A stretch of DNA of 8,249 nucleotides from Burkholderiaceae bacterium (lineage in GTDB: Bacteria; Pseudomonadota; Gammaproteobacteria; Burkholderiales; Burkholderiaceae_F), in contig JACCSD010000224.1 of the NCBI GenBank assembly GCA_013813185.1, forward strand, positions 1 through 8,249. The letters run 5' to 3'. This document shows, in pieces, positions 1-6,980 of the stretch (position 1 is the stretch's first letter; each line of letters begins with the position of its first letter). Under the pieces are notes generated by a model. It saw only the letters and a program-made list of their open reading frames with translations, was not told the DNA's origin and did not search any database. A program made the position numbers and the translations under genes.

Positions 1-137
1 GCGCTGCCTTCGGGGCGTCGTCGAGGAACGGAGCCGACGCCGGGGCTTTTAAGCGAAAAAACGCTTTAGCCTTTTTTCGCGCCGGCGGCGGCGAGTACCG
101 CAGAGCCGTCCCGCCGGGACCGACGCCCAGGCAGCGC
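1..137. repeat. Imperfect long inverted repeat
   Basis: Bases 1-20 pair with bases 121-137: 17 base pairs, interrupted only by a three-base bulge (TCG at 10-12). Further in, GCGAAAAAA (53-61) is the exact reverse complement of TTTTTTCGC (72-80). The bases between these arms match only partly. The left arm begins at the window edge, so the repeat may continue outside it. High GC makes short matches cheap, but the 17-bp outer arm is longer than I would expect by chance. It could be a remnant of a small mobile element or a structured transcript end. Confidence 0.5.
44..77 (+). terminator. Possible intrinsic terminator of an upstream gene
   Basis: GGCT (44-47) pairs with AGCC (68-71), and AAGCG (51-55) pairs with CGCTT (62-66) around an A6 loop. 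A small uneven internal loop separates the two stem parts, and six T residues (72-77) follow directly. This is the layout of a rho-independent terminator read left to right, so a + strand gene probably ends just before or at the window start. The stem is short and broken, so strength is uncertain. Confidence 0.45.
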
Positions 138-232
138 GGCGCCGCCCGCCGCTTGCGCGCCGCGACCAACTTAAGCAGCGCCCGCCGCTGTGCACCCCCA
201 ACGCGACTAGTTGCGCGCCTCTAGCGTGCGAT

Positions 233-261
233 TTGACTGCCGCGCCCGCATCTGAAATAGT
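233..261 (+). promoter_or_regulatory. Predicted sigma70 promoter of the operon
   Basis: TTGACT (233-238) matches five of six bases of the -35 consensus. With a 17-base spacer, AATAGT (256-261) matches four of six bases of the -10 consensus. Transcription would start near 268 and give a leader of about 20 bases before the regulator's ATG. This is the only good promoter-like pair I see in the window, and the tight gene spacing downstream fits a single long transcript. Confidence 0.5.
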
Positions 262-262
262 A

Positions 263-272
263 CGAACGTTCG
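263..272. promoter_or_regulatory. Predicted TetR-family operator
   Basis: CGAACGTTCG is a perfect 10-bp palindrome lying just after the -10 box and across the expected start of transcription. Palindromes of this size and position are typical operators of TetR-family repressors, and the first gene of the operon encodes one. Binding here would block RNA polymerase, so autoregulation and control of the whole operon are inferred. Protein-operator pairing has not been shown. Confidence 0.55.
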
Positions 273-287
273 ATTTTTTACTTCCCG

Positions 288-914
288 ATGCCTAATTCCG
301 CAAGTTCCACTGCCTTTCCGCTCGTTCCGCGCAAGGGCGATTTGACGCGCGCGGCCATCGTCGAAGCGGCGCTTCTGGCGGCCAGCCGAGGTGGGCTCGA
401 AGGGCTGACGATCGGCACGCTCGCCGATTCGATGCAGATGAGCAAGAGCGGCGTTTTCGCGCATTTCGGTTCGCGCGAAGAGTTGCAACTGGCGGTGTTG
501 AAGGCCTACGTGCAACGCTTCGTGGACGAAGTGCTGCGGCCCGCCGTGAAAAAACCGCGCGGACTGCCGCGGCTCGAAGCGATTCTGCAACGCTGGGTCG
601 CGTTCCTGGCGCGCGAGATGACGCGCGGCTGCATCATGATCGCCGGCGCAGTCGAGTACGACGATGTCCCCGGACCGCAACGAGACGAAATGGTGACGAT
701 CATCGCTGGCTGGAAGCGCGAATTGATCAAGGCGATCCGGCAGGCGGTGTCTGAAGGTCATCTGAAGCCGCGCGTGGATGCACATCAACTGGTGTTTGAA
801 ATTTACGGCCTGATGCTCGCAATGCATCAGGATGCGCGCCTGCTGCGTTCGGCCGACAGCGCAAAGCGCGCTCGCACGGGTCTGAGCCGTTTGATCGACG
901 GCGCGCGCGCCTAG
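288..914 (+). CDS. TetR/AcrR-family transcriptional regulator
   Basis: This 208-residue protein has the usual TetR length and layout. An N-terminal helical DNA-binding domain (about residues 18-66) includes the helix-turn-helix at 41-60 and the typical tail motif 'SKSGVFAHFGSREEL' (52-66). An all-helical ligand-binding and dimerisation domain follows (about 75-205). The start is the only ATG before residue 49; it has no clear Shine-Dalgarno sequence, so translation may rely on a short, weakly structured leader. The gene opens a beta-oxidation operon and has a palindrome at its promoter. It is therefore most likely a repressor of fatty-acid degradation relieved by an acyl-CoA or similar ligand, as known for TetR-type FadR and PsrA proteins. 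The ligand is inferred from context only. The gene ends in an alternating GC run (901-910) and lies 22 bases before the next one. Confidence 0.92.
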   Translation: MPNSASSTAFPLVPRKGDLTRAAIVEAALLAASRGGLEGLTIGTLADSMQMSKSGVFAHFGSREELQLAVLKAYVQRFVDEVLRPAVKKPRGLPRLEAILQRWVAFLAREMTRGCIMIAGAVEYDDVPGPQRDEMVTIIAGWKRELIKAIRQAVSEGHLKPRVDAHQLVFEIYGLMLAMHQDARLLRSADSAKRARTGLSRLIDGARA

Positions 915-936
915 AAAAGAGTTAATAGGAGTTGCC

Positions 937-2748
937 ATGCCGATTTACAAAGCCCCCTTTCGCGACCAGCAATTTGTGATGCATGAAGTGCTCGGCGCTG
1001 TTGAGATGTTGAAGCCGCTGCCGCGCTACGCAGACCTCGATGCCGACACGCTCAATCAGGTGGTCGAAGAAGCCGGCAAGTTTTGCGAAGAGCTGTTGCT
1101 GCCGGTCAATCAGTCGGGCGATGCCGAAGGCTGCACGTACGACGTCGCGTCGCGATCGGTGAAAACGCCGCGCGGCTTCAAGGACGCGTACGCGGCGTTC
1201 TGCGCGGCGGGGTGGCCGGGGCTGGCAGGTGAAACCGAGTACGGTGGCCAGGGTCTACCGCACGTGCTGCAGATTGCGTTTTATGAAATGCAGTATTCGA
1301 CCAATCAGGCGTGGGCGATGTATCCGGGCCTGACGATCGGCGCCGCCGAGTGTTTTCTGCTGCACGGATCCGAAGAGCAAAAAAATATTTACCTTCCGAA
1401 GCTCACGTCGGGCCAATGGACCGGCACGATGTGCCTGACCGAGCCGCATTGCGGTACTGACCTGGGCATGCTGCGTACTCGCGCCGAGCCGCAGGCAGAC
1501 GGCAGTTATCGCCTGACCGGTGCAAAGATTTTCATCTCCTCGGGCGAGCACGACCTGGCCGAGAACATTGTTCACCTGGTGCTCGCGCGATTGCCCGACG
1601 CACCGCAGGGAACGAAGGGCATTTCGTTGTTCATCGTGCCGAAGTTTTTAGCCGAAGGCTCGGGTGTGGACGCGAAGGTCGGTGCGCGCAATGGTCTCTA
1701 CTGTGGCGGCATCGAACACAAGATGGGAATTCACGGCAATGCCACCTGCCAGATGAATCTTGACGGCGCCACCGGCTGGTTGATCGGGCAGCCGAACAAG
1801 GGTTTGAACGCGATGTTCACGATGATGAATGGCGCGCGGCTCGGCGTCGGCGTGCAGGGCCTGGGTTTGAACGAAGTCGCCTATCAGAATGCGGCAGCGT
1901 ACGCGAGGGATCGCATTCAGGGCCGCTCACTGTCCGGCGTCAAAGCGCCCGACAAGCCGGCCGATCCGATTATCGTGCACGCCGACGTGCGCCGCATGCT
2001 GCTTACTGCGCGCGCGTACGCCGAGGGCGGCCGCGCGTTCGCGTACTGGGTCGCGCTGATGGCGGACTTGCAGTTTCATCATCCCGATGAGCTGCAGAAG
2101 AAGTTCGCCGCCGACATGATGGCGCTGATGACGCCGATCGTGAAAGCCTTCATGACCGACAACGGATTCAATTGCGCGTCCGAATGCCTCGGCGTGCTGG
2201 GCGGCCACGGCTATATCCGCGAGTGGGGCATGGAGCAATTTGTGCGCGATGCGCGCATCAACATGATTTACGAAGGCACCAACACGATCCAGTCGCTCGA
2301 CCTGCTCGGGCGCAAGGTGCTGATGGATAACGGCGCGCGGCTGAAGGCATTCGGCAAGTTGATCACCGATTTCATCGAGGAAAATGGCACGGCCAGCGAG
2401 ATGAGCGAGTTCGTCACGCCGCTGGCGGATCTGGGTGACAAGGTCACGAAGCTGACGACCGAAATCGGCATGAAGGCATTTGCCAACCCGGACGAAGCCG
2501 GCGGCGCAGCGGTCGACTATCTGCGTATTGTTGGTCACCTGGTGTACGCGTATTTCTGGGCGCGCATGGCGAAGGTCGCGCTGACGCGTATCAAGGCTGA
2601 CGGCGACCGCGTCGATCCGTTCTATCGCGACAAAGTGACAGTCGCGCGCTTTTACTTCGAGCGCCTGCTGCCGGAAACCGCGTCTCGCATTCGATCGGCG
2701 CGCTCGGGTGTGAAGAATTTGATGGAACTGCCGGCGGAGAGTTTTTGA
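937..2748 (+). CDS. Acyl-CoA dehydrogenase, long type with extra C-terminal domain
   Basis: This 603-residue cytoplasmic FAD enzyme would oxidise acyl-CoA to trans-2-enoyl-CoA, the first step of beta-oxidation, passing electrons to an electron-transfer flavoprotein not encoded here. A short N-terminal extension (about 2-33, 'YKAPFRDQQFVMHEVLG') is followed by the helical N domain, the beta middle domain with CLTEP (166-170), and the helical C domain with GGHGY (422-426) and YEGTN. Glu446 in YEGTN is the likely catalytic base. An added domain (about 465-595) follows. This layout is that of the roughly 600-residue family that includes the methylmercaptopropionyl-CoA dehydrogenase DmdC; it is longer than ordinary 380-residue dehydrogenases and unlike E. 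coli FadE. Substrate chain length cannot be read from sequence, but the operon argues for common fatty acids. An AGGAG box (927-931) sits five bases before the ATG, and the stop overlaps the next start. Confidence 0.94.
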   Translation: MPIYKAPFRDQQFVMHEVLGAVEMLKPLPRYADLDADTLNQVVEEAGKFCEELLLPVNQSGDAEGCTYDVASRSVKTPRGFKDAYAAFCAAGWPGLAGETEYGGQGLPHVLQIAFYEMQYSTNQAWAMYPGLTIGAAECFLLHGSEEQKNIYLPKLTSGQWTGTMCLTEPHCGTDLGMLRTRAEPQADGSYRLTGAKIFISSGEHDLAENIVHLVLARLPDAPQGTKGISLFIVPKFLAEGSGVDAKVGARNGLYCGGIEHKMGIHGNATCQMNLDGATGWLIGQPNKGLNAMFTMMNGARLGVGVQGLGLNEVAYQNAAAYARDRIQGRSLSGVKAPDKPADPIIVHADVRRMLLTARAYAEGGRAFAYWVALMADLQFHHPDELQKKFAADMMALMTPIVKAFMTDNGFNCASECLGVLGGHGYIREWGMEQFVRDARINMIYEGTNTIQSLDLLGRKVLMDNGARLKAFGKLITDFIEENGTASEMSEFVTPLADLGDKVTKLTTEIGMKAFANPDEAGGAAVDYLRIVGHLVYAYFWARMAKVALTRIKADGDRVDPFYRDKVTVARFYFERLLPETASRIRSARSGVKNLMELPAESF

Positions 2749-5180
2749 TGAAGAACTTCGTGGTGAGAAAGGTCGCGGTGCTCGGCGCCGGCGTGATGGG
2801 CGCGCAGATCGCGGCGCATTGCGTGAACGCGAAAGTGCCGGTCGTGCTGTTCGACTTGCCCGACACGACGGGTCCTGTCAAAAACGGCATCGTGCTGCGC
2901 GCGATCGAGAATCTCAAAAAGCTGAATCCCGCGCCACTGGGCAACAAGGACGACGCGATCCACATCCAGCCGGCCAACTACGAAGAAAACCTGGAGCTGC
3001 TGCGCGGCTGCGACGTCATCATCGAAGCGATCGCCGAGCGGATGGACTGGAAGCACGACCTGTATCGCAAGGTCGCGCCTTTCGTTTCCGACAATGCGAT
3101 CTTTGCTTCCAACACGTCGGGCCTGCCGATCGCAAGGCTCGCTGAAGCGATGGACGATGCTCTGAAGTCACGCTTCTGCGGCGTGCATTTTTTTAATCCG
3201 CCGCGTTACATGCACCTGGTCGAATTGATTCCAACGCCCGCTACGCGGCCGGAAATCCTCGATGACCTCGAAACGTTTCTCACGTCGACGCTCGGCAAGG
3301 GCGTGGTGCGCGCGAAAGACACGCCGAACTTCATCGCCAACCGCGTCGGCATCTTCGGCATGCTGGCAACGATCAAGGAGGCCGAAAAGTACGGACTGTC
3401 TTTTGAAGTAGTCGACGATCTGACCGGCGTACGGCTCGGGCGCGCGAAAAGTGCAACGTTCCGCACCGCGGACGTGGTTGGCCTCGACACGATGGCGCAT
3501 GTGATCAAGACGATGCAGGACACGCTGCCGGCGTCGATCGATCCGTTTGCCCAACACTTCGCCACACCACCGGTGCTGAAAGCGTTGGTCGACAAGGGCG
3601 CGCTGGGACAGAAGTCCGGCGCGGGTTTTTATCGCAAGGACGGCAAGGCGATCAAGGTGCTCGACGCTGCCAAAGGCGGGTACGTCGAAAGCAGCGGCAA
3701 AGCCGACGATCTGGTCGCTCGCATCATGAAGAAAAAAGATCCAGCCGAGCGCCTGAAGCTGCTGCGCGAATCGGATCATCCGCAGGCGAAATTCCTGTGG
3801 GCAATCTTCCGCGATGCCTTTCACTACATCGCTGTGCATCTGGAGTCGATCGCCGACACCGCACGCGACGTTGACTTTGCGCTGCGGTGGGGGTTCGGAT
3901 GGTCGACAGGGCCGTTTGAAACGTGGCAAGCCGCAGGATGGAAACAGGTTACCGAATGGGTGAAGGCCGATATCGACGCGGGTGAAGCGTTGTCGGAAGC
4001 GCCATTGCCGAAGTGGGTGTTCGACGGGCCGGTGGCTAAAGCCAATGGCGTGCACACGAAGGAAGGCTCGTGGTCGCCGTCGAGAAAGCAGTTCGTCGCA
4101 CGCTCGACGCTGCCCGTTTATGCCAGACAGATTTTTCGTGCGCCGCTGCTGGGCGAAGGCGCGGCGACCGGCGCGACTGGTGGCACGCCTGCATTTGAAG
4201 ACGATTCGGTGCGCGTGTGGACACTTGAGTCCAGTAAAGGCGCCAGCGACGGGTCGGACGTGTTGATCCTGTCGATCAAGACCAAAGTGCACGCGATTGG
4301 GCCGGGTGTGATCGCGGGCCTACTAAGAGCGGTCGATCTCGCGGAGTCGCAGTATCGCGGGCTCGTGATCTGGTCACCCGACGATCCGTTTTCAGTCGGT
4401 GCCGACTTGCAGGCGATGATGCCGGTGTTCATGTCCGGCGGTGCTGCGGCGATCGACGTCGAAGAGAAAAAGATGCAGGACGCGTGGATGCGCATCAAGT
4501 ACGCGCAGGTTCCTGTTGTCACGGCCGTCAGTGGCATGGCGCTCGGCGGCGCCTGCGAGTTGATCGTGCACAGCTCGAAAACGGTCGCATCGCTCGAAAG
4601 CTACATCGGCCTGGTCGAAGTCGGCGTGGGGTTAATTCCTGGCGCAGGCGGATTGAAGGAAGGCGCACTACGCGGCGCGCAGGCGGCCCAAGCAGCCGGC
4701 ATGACCGACGTGTTTCCGTTCATCAAAAACTGGTTCTTGAACGCGGCGATGGCTAATGTTTCGAAGTCGGCGCTCGAAGCTCAGCAGATGGGCTACCTGC
4801 GTGCGACCGACACGATCGTGTTCAACAATCACGAATTGTTGTGGACGGCGATCAATGCCGCATCGAGCATGCACGCGGGCGGCTATCGGCCGCCGCTCCG
4901 GCCGACGGCGTTTCCGGTCGCTGGCCGCACCGGCGTTGCGACCATCAAAGCGCAGCTGGTGAACATGCGCGATGGCGGCTTCATCAGCCAGCACGACTTC
5001 TACCTTGCGTCCGGCATTGCCAACGTGATGTGCGGCGGCGACGTCGAAGCGACGGCGCAGGCCGACGAACAGTGGCTGCTCGATCTCGAGCGCAAGTTTT
5101 TCACAGAGCTTGTCAATCATCCGAAGTCGCAGGAACGAATGATGGGCATGATGCAAACAGGCAAGCCTGTCCGAAACTGA
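2748..5180 (+). CDS. Bifunctional 3-hydroxyacyl-CoA dehydrogenase / enoyl-CoA hydratase (FadN-like order)
   Basis: The protein has 810 residues from ATG 2748; I prefer this ATG to the TTG three bases earlier because GGAG (2736-2739) then lies eight bases upstream, and TGATG couples it to the preceding gene. It would hydrate trans-2-enoyl-CoA and oxidise the 3-hydroxyacyl-CoA with NAD+. The dehydrogenase half comes first: a Rossmann motif GAGVMG (13-18), SNTSG (121-125), His147, Glu159 and Asn198 correspond to the known catalytic set, with a second C-terminal-type dehydrogenase segment at about 340-400. A Gly/Ala/Thr linker (469-480) leads to the crotonase half (about 500-700). That half has the oxyanion segment FSVGAD (548-553), and GGACE with Glu604 and Glu624 spaced 20 apart like the two catalytic acids of E. 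coli FadB. The order is the reverse of FadB and matches B. subtilis FadN. Its last six sense codons form one arm of a perfect hairpin. Confidence 0.93.
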   Translation: MKNFVVRKVAVLGAGVMGAQIAAHCVNAKVPVVLFDLPDTTGPVKNGIVLRAIENLKKLNPAPLGNKDDAIHIQPANYEENLELLRGCDVIIEAIAERMDWKHDLYRKVAPFVSDNAIFASNTSGLPIARLAEAMDDALKSRFCGVHFFNPPRYMHLVELIPTPATRPEILDDLETFLTSTLGKGVVRAKDTPNFIANRVGIFGMLATIKEAEKYGLSFEVVDDLTGVRLGRAKSATFRTADVVGLDTMAHVIKTMQDTLPASIDPFAQHFATPPVLKALVDKGALGQKSGAGFYRKDGKAIKVLDAAKGGYVESSGKADDLVARIMKKKDPAERLKLLRESDHPQAKFLWAIFRDAFHYIAVHLESIADTARDVDFALRWGFGWSTGPFETWQAAGWKQVTEWVKADIDAGEALSEAPLPKWVFDGPVAKANGVHTKEGSWSPSRKQFVARSTLPVYARQIFRAPLLGEGAATGATGGTPAFEDDSVRVWTLESSKGASDGSDVLILSIKTKVHAIGPGVIAGLLRAVDLAESQYRGLVIWSPDDPFSVGADLQAMMPVFMSGGAAAIDVEEKKMQDAWMRIKYAQVPVVTAVSGMALGGACELIVHSSKTVASLESYIGLVEVGVGLIPGAGGLKEGALRGAQAAQAAGMTDVFPFIKNWFLNAAMANVSKSALEAQQMGYLRATDTIVFNNHELLWTAINAASSMHAGGYRPPLRPTAFPVAGRTGVATIKAQLVNMRDGGFISQHDFYLASGIANVMCGGDVEATAQADEQWLLDLERKFFTELVNHPKSQERMMGMMQTGKPVRN

Positions 5181-5199
5181 TGTTTCGGACAGGCTTGCC
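5160..5199 (+). repeat. Perfect 18-bp stem-loop around the stop codon
   Basis: Bases 5160-5177 are the exact reverse complement of 5182-5199, separated by the four-base loop TGAT. The stop codon TGA (5178-5180) of the bifunctional enzyme lies inside the loop. No run of T follows, so this is not a standard intrinsic terminator. A smaller hairpin, GCCGG/CCGGC (5197-5201 and 5206-5210), shares three bases with its right arm and would compete with it at the base. Likely roles are protection of the upstream mRNA end, RNase processing, or partial termination between the two genes. Confidence 0.85.
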
Positions 5200-5227
5200 G
5201 GACATCCGGCATCAACAAGAACGAGGG

Positions 5228-5264
5228 GGCTGGGCTGGCCCCGTCGTGCGCCCCCAGCCAAGCC
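5228..5264 (+). repeat. Second intergenic stem-loop before the thiolase
   Basis: GGCTGGGCTGG (5228-5238) pairs with CCAGCCAAGCC (5254-5264) at ten of eleven positions, around a 15-base loop. It lies 13 bases before the thiolase ribosome-binding site and has no T run after it. With the hairpin at 5160-5199 it makes this 109-base gap the only strongly structured spacer inside the operon. Confidence 0.6.
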
Positions 5265-5277
5265 GAGGGGTCTTCGT

Positions 5278-5281
5278 GGAG
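5278..5281 (+). promoter_or_regulatory. Ribosome-binding site that decides the thiolase start
   Basis: GGAG here is only two bases before the first in-frame ATG (5284), which is too close, but eight bases before the second ATG (5290), which is a normal distance. I therefore place the start at 5290. Confidence 0.65.
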
Positions 5282-5289
5282 AAATGTCA

Positions 5290-6486
5290 ATGAAACAAAT
5301 TCAAGACGCCTACATCGTCGCCGCGACGCGCACGCCGATCGGCAAGGCGCCGAAAGGCATGTTCCGCAACACGCGGCCCGACGATCTGCTGGTGGCGGCG
5401 ATTCGTTCGGCGATGTTGCAAGTGCCGAATCTCGATCCGAAGGCGATCGAAGACGCGATCATCGGCTGCGCGCTGCCGGAGGCCGAGCAGGGATTGAACG
5501 TCGCGCGCATTGCTGTGTTGCTGGCCGGATTGCCGAATTCGACCGGGGGTGTGACTATCAATCGCTTCTGCTCTTCCGGGCTGAACGCGGTGGCGATGGC
5601 GGCCGATCGCATCCGAGTCGGCGAGGCCGACGTCATGATCGCCGGCGGCACCGAGTCGTTGAGCATGGTGCCGATGACGGGCAACAAGCCGTCGTTCAAT
5701 GCGCGCATTTTCGAGACTGATGAGAACATCGGCATCGCCTACGGCATGGGGCTCACCGCCGAGAAAGTCGCTACGCAGTGGAAGGTGACGCGCGCGATGC
5801 AGGATCAGTTTGCGTACGAGTCGCATCAAAAGGCGATCGCGGCGCAGAAGGCCGGCTTGTTTGCCGACGAGATGACGACGATCGACATCCTGGAAAAATT
5901 TCCGCGCCTGGGCACTCAAGAGCTCGACGTACGCACCCGCTCGGTCAGCCTTGATGAGGGGCCCCGCGCGGACTCGAGTCTTGAGGCGCTCGCGAAGCTG
6001 CGGCCGGTGTTCGCCACCAAGGGTAGCGTCACTGCGGGCAACAGCTCGCAAACGTCCGATGGCGCCGGCGCGCTGATCCTCGCTTCGGAGCGCGCGGTCA
6101 AGCAGTTCAACCTGACACCGCTGGTGCGCTTCGTCAGCTTCGCCATTCGCGGCGTGCCGCCCGAGATCATGGGCATCGGTCCGAAGGAAGCGATACCGGT
6201 GGCGCTGAAGCTGGCCGGTATCAAGAAAGAAGACATCGGCTGGATCGAATTGAACGAAGCATTCGCCGCGCAGGCGGTCGCCGTCATCAACGATCTCAGT
6301 CTCGACACGAGCAAAGTCAATCCGATGGGCGGGGCGATTGCGCTTGGTCATCCGCTCGGTGCCACCGGGGCGATCCGCTCTGCTACCGTCGTGCATGCGA
6401 TGCGACGAAACAACCTCAAGTACGGCATGGTGTCCATGTGCGTGGGCACCGGCATGGGCGCCGCGGGAATATTCGAACGTGTGTAG
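5290..6486 (+). CDS. fadA: Acetyl-CoA C-acyltransferase (3-ketoacyl-CoA thiolase)
   Basis: This 398-residue protein has the standard length of a degradative thiolase. It would cleave 3-ketoacyl-CoA with CoA to give acetyl-CoA and a shortened acyl-CoA, the last step of the cycle, in the cytoplasm. The nucleophile Cys94 sits in NRFCSSG (91-97). NEAF (322-325), His354 in GHPLGATGA and Cys384 in CVGTGMG supply the remaining active-site loops, so the enzyme looks intact. It follows its expected partner, the bifunctional hydratase/dehydrogenase, though across a structured gap rather than an overlap. Biosynthetic acetoacetyl-CoA thiolases (PhaA type) share these motifs. The operon and the start 'QDAYIVAATRTPIGK' favour the FadA-like role, but chain-length preference is inferred. 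A GGAG box (5278-5281) favours this ATG over the one six bases upstream. Confidence 0.93.
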   Translation: MKQIQDAYIVAATRTPIGKAPKGMFRNTRPDDLLVAAIRSAMLQVPNLDPKAIEDAIIGCALPEAEQGLNVARIAVLLAGLPNSTGGVTINRFCSSGLNAVAMAADRIRVGEADVMIAGGTESLSMVPMTGNKPSFNARIFETDENIGIAYGMGLTAEKVATQWKVTRAMQDQFAYESHQKAIAAQKAGLFADEMTTIDILEKFPRLGTQELDVRTRSVSLDEGPRADSSLEALAKLRPVFATKGSVTAGNSSQTSDGAGALILASERAVKQFNLTPLVRFVSFAIRGVPPEIMGIGPKEAIPVALKLAGIKKEDIGWIELNEAFAAQAVAVINDLSLDTSKVNPMGGAIALGHPLGATGAIRSATVVHAMRRNNLKYGMVSMCVGTGMGAAGIFERV

Positions 6487-6495
6487 GGCTGCGTG

Positions 6496-6966
6496 ATGGG
6501 TGTCGCAGCGCGCTTCTACGAAGCTTTCACCGTGCGCGACCATTACACGATGGGCTTGCTGTACGCCGAGCACGCAACGTTCAGCGATCCGGTTTTTCAG
6601 CTGTTGAATGCAAAAGGAACGCGGCTGATGTGGCAGATGCTGCTGTCGCGTGCCGAAGATGATTTCGGCATTGAGGCAGACATTCTCGAAGACGGCCCGT
6701 CGCGTGTGCGCGTGAATTGGGTGGCGCAGTACACGTTCTCCGCCACCGGGCGGCCGGTTAAGAATCATGTGAGCACCCAAATGCAGCTCGTTGCCGGCAA
6801 AATTGTGCGGCAGGAAGACACCTTCAGTTTGTGGCGCTGGTCGTCGCAGGCGCTGGGAGCGAAAGGCTCGCTGCTCGGTTGGACGCCTTTCGTTCGCAAC
6901 AAAATCCGCGCGCAGGCCGCGGCCGCGTTGCGCGAATACGCACGCAAAGTGCCGGATCACAGGTAG
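6496..6966 (+). CDS. NTF2-like (SnoaL/ketosteroid-isomerase fold) protein of unknown function
   Basis: The protein has 156 residues and no signal peptide or membrane segment. The N-terminal helix 'ARFYEAFTVRD' (5-15), followed by 'YAEHATFSDPVF' (23-34) with Asp31 and later alternating beta strands, is the pattern of the NTF2-like alpha+beta cone fold. A basic, Ala-rich C-terminal helix (about 128-156) extends beyond the usual 130-residue domain. Members of this fold include isomerases, cyclases and non-catalytic proteins, so no reaction can be assigned. I chose ATG 6496 over GTG 6493: the AGGG formed partly by the thiolase stop (6485-6488) is seven bases before the ATG. It sits nine bases after the thiolase and 14 before the isomerase-like gene, so it is probably co-translated with the pathway. 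It may bind or process an acyl-CoA intermediate, which is a guess from position. Confidence 0.85.
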   Translation: MGVAARFYEAFTVRDHYTMGLLYAEHATFSDPVFQLLNAKGTRLMWQMLLSRAEDDFGIEADILEDGPSRVRVNWVAQYTFSATGRPVKNHVSTQMQLVAGKIVRQEDTFSLWRWSSQALGAKGSLLGWTPFVRNKIRAQAAAALREYARKVPDHR

Positions 6967-6980
6967 CAGGCTGAGCCGCA

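Larger units (their letters stand above)
1..287. other. Non-coding leader region upstream of the operon
   Basis: No convincing gene lies here. A reading frame stays open on each strand for about 200 bases, but the translations are Arg/Ala/Pro-rich, lack a good start and resemble no family I know, so I treat them as GC-driven. The stretch holds an imperfect inverted repeat (1-137), a terminator-like hairpin (44-77), a weak dyad around ACTAGT (202-215) and the operon promoter and operator (233-272). The gene to the left is outside the window, or at most its last few codons are inside. Confidence 0.6.

Noticed and set aside
3..224. Open frame on the + strand at the left edge, possibly the end of an upstream gene
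   Set aside because: The translation is low-complexity and crosses the terminator-like hairpin and the inverted repeat, so coding is unlikely, although the missing left sequence prevents certainty.
207..938. Minus-strand open frame (243 codons) opposite the TetR gene
   Set aside because: It mirrors the TetR gene, has no recognisable domain, and would run through the predicted promoter.
3168..4292. Minus-strand open frame (374 codons) opposite the bifunctional enzyme
   Set aside because: Composition is Arg/His-rich without a family motif, and the + strand frame carries clear dehydrogenase residues across the whole stretch.
5160..5199. Reading the large hairpin as a normal intrinsic terminator
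   Set aside because: No T run follows the stem, and the thiolase downstream has no promoter that I can see, so complete termination here would silence an essential pathway step.
5287..6960. Long minus-strand open frame (557 codons) opposite the thiolase and NTF2-like genes
   Set aside because: The product is rich in Arg, His and Ala with no recognisable domain, and both genes opposite have intact active-site or fold motifs. It is an antisense shadow of GC-rich coding DNA.
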